Assembly: GCF_030463565.1 (NCBI RefSeq)
Contig: NC_134656.1
Coordinates: 501,001-565,000, forward strand
Direction of reading: 5' to 3'
From: Pelecanus crispus
Lineage: Eukaryota > Chordata > Aves > Pelecaniformes > Pelecanidae
DNA: 64,000 bases
The notes below the pieces were generated by a model. It had not been told where the DNA came from. It did no database searches and saw only the letters and a list, made by a program, of their open reading frames with translations. The position numbers and the translations under genes are program-made. The first letter of the stretch is position 1; each line of letters begins with the position of its first letter. Of this stretch, positions 55,243 to 64,000 are shown piece by piece.

Positions 55243-56470
55243 CGTGCTGCTGTCGGGGGGCCGTGCTGCTGGGCCCGCCGGCCGGGATTTAAACCCTGCT
55301 GGGGCGGGGGCTGGCTGAGCCAAGCTGCTCCTTCCCACGGCAGCACCGTATCGAGACCGTGGGAGCGCCGGGCACGAACAATCCGGCTCGGGGGAGACTC
55401 CTGGGGCAGCGCTGGGCTCACGGCCCACAGCTGACGCATCCTCCGCAGCGCGCCCTTTCCAGGTCACCGGTGACCCGCAAGCAGCTGGGCTGGGGGGACG
55501 GGCAGCGCTCTGGGACCCCCACTGCCTGCACTCCGCGGTGGCAAACAGGGATGGGACACAGGGGAGCCATGTCCTGTCCCTGGCCCTCAGCATCCACCCA
55601 GTCCTGCCTGGCGAGCATCGCTGGTTGCCTCCCGGCACACACGGAGCAGGAAGAGGTGCTGTAGAGAGCTGCGGCCCTGAACCGGGGTGCACCGGCCTGC
55701 GCCCACGCTGCAGGGAGAGGGGGAAGTGGCACGGAGCACTGGCTGTGCCAGGCAGGGTGCAGGGCTCGCTCTGCCTCAGGGGACAGCTGTGCCCTGTCCC
55801 CTGCCAAAGGCGGGGGCCCTGGGGGTGCTGGCCCCTTGGAGCACATGGGACGGCTTGCTCTGGTCCTGGGGGCTGGGAGTGGGGCCGATGCGGGAGGGCC
55901 AGGGAGCCAGGAGCCCTGCGGGGAGCAGGAGGTGCCAGGGAGAGCGGGGCAGGAGCAGGGCCCAGCTCGGAGCAGGCAGGGGAGGGACGGGGCAGCGGCA
56001 GGCGTGGGGCAGGGGCATGTGGGCTTCACTGCTCCTTCGGGCTCCTGCCACGGGCAACATGCCACTGCCGGGCGGGGAGCACATGGGGCTGGAGGGGGTT
56101 TGGGCAATGCTTGTGCAACAGCACACGCCGGCAGCCTTCCCGGCCCTTGCAGAGCAGAGAGCTGCTCTGCTCTGATGGGACACGGATGCGGCTGTGCCGC
56201 AAAGGCCCTGCTCTGAGCGTGTCTGGGCAAAGGTGGAGGAGCCAGCATGGCAGGGCAGTGCGGGCCGTGGGGTTGGGGACCCTCGGACGGTGCAGCCAGC
56301 TGGTGCTGGCGCTTGTCATGTGTGGCCCTTCCAGGCGGCCACAGCACCGGCACCAGTGCTCAGCGGCAACTGTGGTGGGCAGGATGCAGCTGGGAGAGGG
56401 CAGACCGGCTGCCTGGCTGGGAGCGCAGTGGGACGGAGAGGCGGCCACGAGTGCGGCAGGGAGAGGCTGC

Positions 56471-56476
56471 TTTATT
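56471..56476 (-). terminator. WFDC2: WFDC2 polyadenylation signal
   Basis: AATAAA on the minus strand. A donor (GAG|GTCAGT) just after the WFDC2 stop and an acceptor (TTTGCAG) at about 56,665 suggest a separate 3' non-coding exon ending here. Confidence 0.7.
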
Positions 56477-56772
56477 GGCGAGAGTGCGGGGGGCTGCGGC
56501 ACACCCCAAGCAGGGGACCCTGGAGAGGAAGCTGAAGCTGAAGGCTCCGAGCTGGGAGTGTGGCCTGGCTGGGGGGGACGGTCCGGGGCCGGGGCCTGGG
56601 CGTGCAGGACTTGCATCGGGCAGCAGCTTCCCTGTGGCCAGGCTGGCAGGAGGAGGCTGTGCCTGCAAAGGAAGCAGAGGGCCGTGAGCGGGACGGGTGC
56701 GCGGGTGCTGTGCCGAGGGTGCTGCGCCGAGGGTGCTGCGGGATCCCGGGGTCGGCAGGCACCCGACTGACC

Positions 56773-58520
56773 TCAGTGAAGGGGTGTCACGCAGGAGACC
56801 TTGCCGCAGCCGTTCCTGCAGCACTTCTGGCTCCCGGAGCAGTTGGAGTCCGTCTTGCACTGGTTTGTGCAGACGCCCAGCATGGGGATCCCCGGACTGA
56901 CGGGCGGGCAGGTGCCGGGTTTCTCTGCAAAGGTGAAGGGACATGGCCTGAGACCCGTTGGACCCGGCATGAGGGGCAGGGCCGCCCCTGCAGCTCCTGA
57001 AGCCGTGGGCATGGCCCTGACCCCTGGCTGCCGCAGAGGAGGGACCCCTGTGCCGGCCGGCAGCCCCCCACCCCACAGCTCTGCCCACTGGCGATCCTGC
57101 CAGCCTGGCCTGATGGGGACACGCTGGGGAGGCCACGTGGCATGGTGGTCCCCCGCAGTCCCTGTGCTCAGCCTCCTGCTCAGGGGTGTGTGGCCGGCGC
57201 AGGCCGTGCAGCCCCAGTGGTAGCCGCGGCCCCACTTTCCCCCACAGCCACTGCGGACGGCCCCGGCTGCGCACTCGTGGCACGTGGGCTCAGCTCAGGC
57301 CTCGGCGAGGGGCGTGTGCCCCCCAGACAGCCTGCGCCCCAGCTGCGCGGGGCCCCGGCCCTGCCGTCCTGCCGCTGCCTGCCACCGGCACCGCGCTCCT
57401 GGCTCTGCACCGTGCTGTCCTCCGCTGCGGCACAGCCGGGCCAGCTCTGTCCTTGCAGGTGGCGATGGAGGTACTGGAGCCTCCATTTCACATCCACGTG
57501 TTTGCAGTTGCAGATCCCAAATCCCGCGCCCATCTGCCGGGGCCGCTCTCCGGCAGGACCGGCGCAGCGGGCGTGCTCAGCCGCAGGGCCGGGGATGAGG
57601 CCGTTGGCCAGGCGTGGGGTCGGGAGGCAGGACAGTGACCATATCCCGGGCTGGCGGCTGCCCACGGCGAGGCTGAGCCGGCAGTGAGGGCTGCGAGGGG
57701 GAGCGGTGCAGGCTCCTGCCCTCTGCACTGGCCCCAGCGTCGTTTGGAGGCGCCTGCTCAACCCCGGTGTCGCTGGGAGGAGGAAGGGGTGAGCGCAGAC
57801 CCGGCGAGCCCGGGCGGAGGGTGCACCATGCCGGGATGCCAACCCACGGGAGCACACCCTGTCCCTGCTGGGCTCCCCGTGCAGCGCCCGATAACCGCGC
57901 TGCAGCCAGAAATGCAAGACCCAGGCCTACAGCTGCTACCACACCCCGGAGCATCGGTGCTGCCGGCTGGGACGGGCTGTCGGCTCATGGCAGCGGGGCC
58001 GGCTCTGGGCAGGGGGGCCGGGAGCAGGAGGGAGCGTTACCGTCGGGCTTCTGGCAGGCCTTGCCGCAGGCTGCCGGGCAGCACTTGAGGGTGCTCTCGC
58101 AGTCGCCATCGGACTGGCACCCCACCGTGCAGTTCGCTGCTTCCGTCGCTGGGTCCGGGCACACGCCGGCTTTCGCTGCAAGGCAAAGGTGGAAGGCGTG
58201 GGTGGGTGCCGGGGCTGCCGGCCCCGCAGCAGGGTGAGGGCTGCTGTCCCGAGGTGGGAGATGCTGCCGCCAGTCCCAGGGCTGGCTCCAGGGATGCTCC
58301 TGAGCCCGACCGCGCCGGGTGCCGGCCGGCTCTTGGCCCCGGCCCCCACCCCAGCAGGCCCCGGGCTGGGAGTGATGCTGGCCGCTCGCCCGGGGCGTGC
58401 CGAGCCGCGCCGCGCCGTGCGCTCATACTCACTGGTGACATTCTGGGTGGATGCTGGAGGCAGCTCTGCCCAGAGAGCCAGGAGCCCTGCCAGGACGAGC
58501 ACGCTGCGGGCCTTGGGCAT
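56773..58520 (-). CDS. WFDC2: WFDC2 (HE4), two-WAP secreted protein
   Basis: Exons 58433-58520, 58041-58175 and 56773-56924; 375 nt, 124 residues, the length of human WFDC2. Exon 1 is the signal peptide ([18 protein letters not shown]). WAP1 reads [19 protein letters not shown] ... [15 protein letters not shown]2 reads [19 protein letters not shown] ... and ends [16 protein letters not shown], matching the human ending [16 protein letters not shown]. All eight cysteines are present in each domain. HE4 is secreted from epithelia, notably the reproductive and airway tract, with proposed antiprotease and innate-defence roles. An A|GTGAGT donor and phase-1 acceptors join cleanly. A TTAAAG box lies about 45 bp before ATG. 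Its identification fixes this block as the bird counterpart of the mammalian WFDC locus. Confidence 0.95.
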
Positions 58521-58599
58521 GGTGCGGGAGCCGGCGCTGCGCCTGCGGGGCCGCCCGGCCGGCCTTTAAGCTCCTCTCCAGGTGGGGCCGGCGGGCGGG

Positions 58600-61500
58600 A
58601 GGGCTCGGTCTTCCGGGTGGCTCCCAAGGGCCGGGCAGGGCCAGGCTCCCCCTTCGCGCTTGCACAACCCGAGTATCAGGTATCTGCCGCTGCTGGCTGC
58701 CGACCAGGAAGGGGGAGCCTCGAGGAGACCGGGCGGCCACGCCGAAAACTCGCCCGGCAGGAACGGCTGCCAAGCGCCAGCGGCCGCGGCCCCTGCGCAC
58801 CGCACGCCAGACCCCGGTCCCCGAGGCGGCGGGGCGTGGGACCGTCATGGCCCCGCGCAGGGCTCGGCTGCCACGTACCACCCGCGGGGAGCGCGGCAGG
58901 CGCGGGGCACGACCCATCCCTGCCACCGCCACAGCCACGGTCGCAAGCTCGAGTGGGGCCCCTGGCCTGGGCCGCTGATGCCCGGAGGCCGGGACGAGCC
59001 GGCGGCACGCCCCGGGGCTGCGGCTGCCGCTCGCCCAGCTCCTGCTCCAGCCGCTTGTTCTCCTCCAGCTCTCTCTCCTCCACTGAAGGGCCCTCCAGGC
59101 TGCCTGCGCCTCCGGGCAGGCGTCCGCCCCGGGGCTCCCCCACGCCTCCTGGCAGCTCCTTCTGCCCCGCCACGGCCTCGTCCCGCGGCCCCCGCTGTCC
59201 TCGCAGCCTCCAACAGCCCCAGGGATGTGGCCCGGACCGGCCGGCAGCGCCGGTTGGGCGAGTGGCTGGTGGGGAGCGAGCCGCCAGCACGCCCTGGCTG
59301 CACGCCTGGTGCTCGGGGGCACGGCGGTGCCGGGGGTTGTACGAGCCCAGACCCCCGCGGCCTCGCGGCTGCCCGGGATACCCATCCCGTGGCACGTGCG
59401 CCGCTCTCCAGTGGGCCAGGATGCTTGGTGGAGCCTGGCTGCCCTGAGCTGGGGTTTGTTCTGATAGACCCAGCTAGCCAAGCGGCCTAGATCACCAGGT
59501 GTGGCTGGCCTGCTCCCATCAGCGTTTGCTGCTCTGCCAGTTCCCGCCTCCTCCGCAGGCGCTGTCGAAGGAGAGCAGCCCAGTGCTGCGCTGGAGGGCC
59601 CCAAGGACCCCGGCCCCTTTGCTTGCAGCTCCCGGTTTTGGCTCAACACGTTGGGTCATTCATCTGCCATCGCGATGCGGGTCCCTGCGTGCAGTGCCGG
59701 TGCTGCCCGGCTGAGGGGCATGGGGTGGACCCCTCTGCTGGGAGGCAATCCCAGAGCATCCTGGGCCCCATCCTGGGCACGGTCGCAGGCTGAGCCTCTC
59801 CTGTGCGGGGAGGAGGGTGAGACCTGCCCCGTCTCCGGTGATGATGCGCCCTTGTCGCTGGCAGAGGCTCCAGGCGCAGCCCCAGCGTGGGGCTGGAGCA
59901 TCCCACAGCCCCGCATGGGCCAGGGGCGCATGGGGCGGGGAACGCCGTCCCTGCCCCGAGTCACAAGCTGGTGTCTGCTCTGCCGGGGTCCGTCTCCAGG
60001 TAATTTAACCCCACAGTCAACAACGCGGCGCAGAGCGGAGCGGCAGTAAATCAGGAACTGTTTGCCTTTGCCTGCGGTCCCCTCCCTGCCACGGGTGTTT
60101 ATGCAGTAACAGGAGCCGGTGCAGGCGGCACAGCCGCTGCTCTGTGCTTCACCGTCGGCGGCAGTGGGAGCCAACGCACGGGGACGGTGCACAGGCCCAG
60201 GGTGGTGGGGAGAGCAGCAGGGCGGTCCCCGTCCCTGCACCCTGTGGGCTGGGGTGCGCAGCGGCTGGGTGCCAGGGAGCTGCCGGGAAGGATGCATGGG
60301 CTGGGATGCTCCCGCTCTGCCTGTGCGGCTGGGCCCCACTGGGGACAGCGCTTCAGGGAACTGGGCTGGGCCGGTGTTTCTAGCCCCGGGCTGACGCCAG
60401 GACTCCCTAAATAGAGGCGGCCGTGTTGCAACCCGGTGATCCCTGTGCCAGGGCCGGGGCATGCTGTTCTGGCAGCCGGGGCAGGAAGGGGTGGTAACGT
60501 GGCCACTGCAGGCGTGAGCGTCGGCTGGGCGGTCGAGCGCTGCCCTCCAGGATGGGGGTGAGTCCTGTGCTGTCCCTGCCTGTGCTGCGCAGGGACAGAG
60601 CCCACCCGGACCCAGCGGCAGCTTTCCCGGAGCAGCAGTGCTGCCGCCGGTCCAATGCTGCCCACCCAGCAGCACCGTCCCTGCTGCCAGGGCAGGGGCT
60701 GCCCCAGCGTCCTGCCATGGCTGAGCTGCTGCTCCTGTGCTAGAGCTGCCGGCGGCGCTTGCCTTGAGAGTTACTGCCCTGGTCTGACCCTGTAATTGCT
60801 CTGCCCCAGCATGTGGGATGTCCTTGGTGCTGGCAGCGAGCAGCCGGAGCTGGGAGGCTGCGAGTGAGGACACCAGCAGCCGGGCTGTGCCGGAGCAGCT
60901 GGACAGGAGCAGACGGGAGCCCAGAAACAGGCTCGTGGCAGGAGACGAAGGAGGAAAACCGCAGAGGAAGGCGAGACGTGCGGGGAGCAGCGTGGGTGTT
61001 GGTGTGTTTGCCCAAGTTGTGCCTTGGCCCCGGTGTGCCCGGCTGGCTGCTGAGCCACCGATCCAGCTGGGGCTGCCCCCAGCCAGCCGGACCAGCTGGA
61101 GAGGGACTGAACGTGCTGGTGGCAGGGCCAGCGGCTGTGCCGGGCTCCAGCCCATGCAGTCGGCATCACTTTCCAGGAGACAGAAATGCTTTGGCTCCCG
61201 TACCCAATGCACGGCATTTGGGATGCCGCTGTCCCCCGCACCGGCTCTGCCAGGCGCTTCCTCGACAGAGGCCAAGGACAGCTGCGGGGAGCGTGGAGGC
61301 CTGCCGGCATGGCCACAGGCAGCCGTCCCCGTGCCAAGGCACGTCCCAGGGGAAGATCCTGGCTGAGGACGTGGGATCAGCAGCCCCTAGCACAACCCCA
61401 AAGACTTCCCTGCAGCATCCCTGGGTGGCAGCACCCGCTGCTGCTGAGGCCGGTCATGCTGGCTGCGCCCAAGTCCCGTGGGTGACCGCGGCTCCTTCAT

Positions 61501-62100
61501 GGCAGCAGGGAAGGTGCTGGAGTCACGTCTCCCTGCCCGCCGAGGGAGGGCAAGTCAATGATTAAAAGGGGAGCGTTGCTGGGCCAGGCAAGGTGCCCCC
61601 GGGCAGATAGCTGGCCTCCCGTTGCCGGCACGGAGCGGGGAAAGCAGGGGACAGCAATAGAGAGGGGGAGACATCGGGCTGGGAGACATCGAGCCCCGGC
61701 AGTCGGCAGCTCAGGGTCCCTGCGCGGTGCGCCTGGGCTGATGCACGGAGAATTACCTGACCCCTTCGGGGCCCAGCCGTGCAACCAGCTGGCAGCCAAA
61801 GGCCGGTGCACCCTGTGGGCAGGAGGGCTCCCGCCATGCTGCCACGTCCTGCCGCTGCCGCCAAGCCCCCCCTGCCTGCCCGCGCTGCCCGCACGGCACA
61901 GACCTCGGTGGCCCTCGTCCGCACTGCAGAGCGGGAGCCTCATGCCTTGGCGGCGGTGTGTGGGGTGCCCTAGAGCCGGGGAAGCGCCTGGCTCTGTGCC
62001 GGTGTGATCGGTCTTACCTGCTCATCCCACGCAGGACCCCCAGCCCAAGCCAGCCCCGCAGAGCCCCGAGAGCGGGCGGGACGCAGCCGGCCCGTGCCCC
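58600..62100. other. No gene recognised upstream of WFDC2
   Basis: GC-rich with many overlapping frames. The only hint of protein-like sequence is a charged heptad-like segment on the minus strand near 59,030-59,100 (SVEERELEENKRLEQELGER), without splice or domain support. Exons that might complete the signal exon at 62,113-62,197 should lie here, but no cysteine-rich domain is visible. Confidence 0.45.
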
Positions 62101-62112
62101 CCGAGCACTCAC

Positions 62113-62197
62113 CCGTGTCCCCGGCAGCAGCAGTGGCCAGCTGCAGCTGGGCACACAAGGCGAGGACGCCCACGAGCAAAATGCCGGCGGTCTTCAT
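62113..62197 (-). CDS. Second orphan WFDC-type signal-peptide exon
   Basis: On the minus strand ATG at 62197 begins MKTAGILLVGVLALCAQLQL..., a signal peptide, and ends ACGG|GTGAGT in phase 1. A TATA-like ATATAAA lies about 46 bp upstream (62242-62249), the spacing of all other cluster genes. The downstream WAP or other exon could not be found in the following 3 kb. The unspliced frame continues only to 61970 with no known motif. Confidence 0.55.
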
Positions 62198-62249
62198 GGC
62201 ATTCCCCGTGGGTGCCAGATGGCCGGTGCGGGGTGGCAGGGGTTTATAT

Positions 62250-64000
62250 CTGCGCGGGGCTGGGGAGGGGCTGCCACGCACATAACCTTCAGGTGCCGAA
62301 ACTCTTGCTGCATTTCACAGTTGTGCCCGAGGCAGCAACAGCCCCACGACATGTTATTGCCTGAGAAATCATTTACCACGGATCCATCTCAGCCCCCACA
62401 GCCAGGCTGCAACCAGGGCGGGGACGTCAGCACCCAACAGCACCCAACATCGCCCTCCCTGCAGGAAAGGGAGACGTGGCCATGGGGAGCCCAGAGGAAG
62501 GGGCTGGAGCTCTCTGGCTTGGAAAAGAGGAGACAGAGGGGACAGGAGGGAGGCTGGTACGTTCAGAGTGGCCTGGAGAGTGCGGACGGGATTTTCTTCC
62601 CGCAGCTGCAGGAGCTGGGGGCACCGGGGGAGACCCGCAGGCGAGGGGCAGAGGGCGAGCGGTCTCCTCGCCAAGCTGTAGCACTCGTTGCTGCGGACAT
62701 CAGGCACTGCCCAGGTGTGACAAGCGATTAGACACGTTTATGGGACAGGAACCCCGGGGGGCTGAGCAGGAGGTCGCTCCCCTGGGGTGGTGGCCATCCT
62801 GGCGGTGCAGCGTTCTGGGACGGAGAGCTGGGGGTCTGTCCCCGGCCATGCCTGCCCCAGACACCCAGCGCCTGCCTGCCCCGGCTGCAGCCCGGTCCCA
62901 CGTCCCGCTGCGTCTGCCTGCAGAGCTGTGGGTGACAGCCAGCTGGGTGCCCGCAGGCGAGCGTGGCCTCGGGGGAGCGGAGCATGGGAAGCCTGTGCGA
63001 CGCGCCAGGCTGGGCGCACCCGCTGCCCCGTGCCGTGCACCGAGCACCATTCCTCTGCAGGGACAGGCGGGCGGCAGGGTGCCGTCATGTCGGCCGGCTG
63101 CGGACGTGTCCCGGCAGACTGGTGCTCCAGCGGGGTCAGCACAGGGGCTCCCTTTCACCTCCCCGCGCACCGGGACCGGCGTGAGGCAGCCCCGGACGGG
63201 GTGGGGAAGCCCAAGGTTAACTGTGCGGGGAGGTCACGGAGAGCCCGGCACAGCCAAGCGCGCGAAGGGTGACCGTGCTGAGGGTGAGGTGTGCTCCGTG
63301 CCCGCGGGGACCCCACGGCGTTGCCGCTGCCGCGCCCCAAGACGCTGCTGAACAGGACCTTTGCTCCCCACTCACCATCCCATGGGGTGTGGGGGTGTGG
63401 CCGGGCTGCACGCGTCCCTGCCGGGGGTCTGCACCGTGGCACCCCTTGCTGCTGACGCGCTAGCACAGCTCGCCGTGCCCCGCCGAATGGCGAAGGGCAC
63501 GGGCAGGTGCTGCGGGCAGGTCGGGCAGAGGCAGCCCAGCTTGCTGGGCGCAGGTGGGGCTGGCAGGGCTGCAGCAAGGCATGTGGGGCAGCCCGTGGTC
63601 GCGGTGGGCAAAGAGGGGCAGGACCTGGGTTTTCGAGGGGCTGGTGGAAGGGGCTGGTCCTCTGCCGGAGCTGGAGACAGGGAGAAAGGCCTCGGCTGGG
63701 CTCCCGTGTGCGGGGGAGGACGCTCCCTGCCTGGGGGTTTGTCGCAAGGCCAGCCCGGCTGGAAGCGGGCGTCTTTGTGCTGCGGCCGACATGATCTCTG
63801 CGGTCTCATACGGGGTTTTACAGCTCAACGATCGTATTTCCCCGCTTGGAAATTCCTGTTTGCGTCATCCTGGCTGCAAGTGGCCAAATGCACTTGCTCC
63901 TACAGAAACTCTGGGTCCTAAACAGAGAGAACCTTTAGCAAGAAAAGCAGGGGCTGTGAAAGGAGCCCCGTCCCTGGTTTATGTGCATGGGGTCCCTCTG
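62250..64000. other. No gene recognised at right edge
   Basis: Only overlapping composition-driven frames. A short stretch at about 62,510-62,540 (GLEKRRQRG) loosely recalls the CR1 motif SLEKRRLRG and may be an old LINE scrap. Confidence 0.4.

Noticed and set aside
59030-59100. Possible coiled-coil exon on the minus strand
   Set aside because: Only about 23 residues, no splice sites or neighbouring exons that fit.
1-64000. LTR elements, other virus-like elements, tRNA or rRNA genes, CRISPR arrays
   Set aside because: None recognised; the only clear mobile elements are CR1 LINE copies.

Overview
This is bird nuclear DNA. It is GC-rich like a microchromosome, it carries CR1 LINE copies, and its gene order matches the conserved vertebrate block known from human 20q13.12 and chicken chromosome 20: ZSWIM1, ZSWIM3, ACOT8, SNX21, TNNC2, UBE2C, DNTTIP1 and then the WFDC (WAP protease-inhibitor) cluster ending at WFDC2. 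Exons were placed by hand from protein recognition, splice signals and phase; coding lengths were checked to be multiples of three.

Left part (1-27,000), housekeeping and muscle genes. ZSWIM1 and ZSWIM3 lie in tandem on the minus strand. ZSWIM3 and ACOT8 share a divergent CCAAT-box promoter. ACOT8 (plus) encodes a peroxisomal thioesterase ending in SKL and holds a CR1 insertion in intron 2. SNX21 (minus) and TNNC2 (plus) point away from each other across a CpG-rich stretch with a 20-bp minisatellite; each carries a single extra G in a G-run that breaks an otherwise conserved frame, most simply an assembly error. A small RGS9BP-like membrane-anchor gene (plus) lies between TNNC2 and UBE2C. UBE2C and DNTTIP1 (minus) are complete.

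Middle part (27,000-42,400), gene-poor. Its main content is an apparently new two-exon secreted-protein gene at 33,537-37,054: a WFDC-type signal-peptide exon spliced in phase 1 to one large exon encoding 22 Lys-Pro hexapeptide repeats and a very aspartate-rich tail. An orphan signal-peptide exon lies at 38,640-38,706.

Right part (42,400-62,200), the WFDC cluster. It holds an EPPIN/ovocalyxin-25-like WAP+Kunitz gene (plus), a minus-strand poly-WAP gene with about 15 WAP domains (44,588-51,632), a five-WAP gene (53,228-55,242), the WFDC2 (HE4) orthologue (56,773-58,520) and another orphan signal-peptide exon (62,113-62,197). All of these, including the repeat-protein gene, share one layout: a TTTAAA/TATA-like box 45-50 bp upstream of ATG and phase-1 introns; all except the five-WAP gene also have a separate short signal exon. 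They look like one expanding family of secreted defence, egg or reproductive-fluid proteins, comparable with the mammalian WFDC/semenogelin locus. No RNA genes, CRISPR arrays or LTR elements were recognised.
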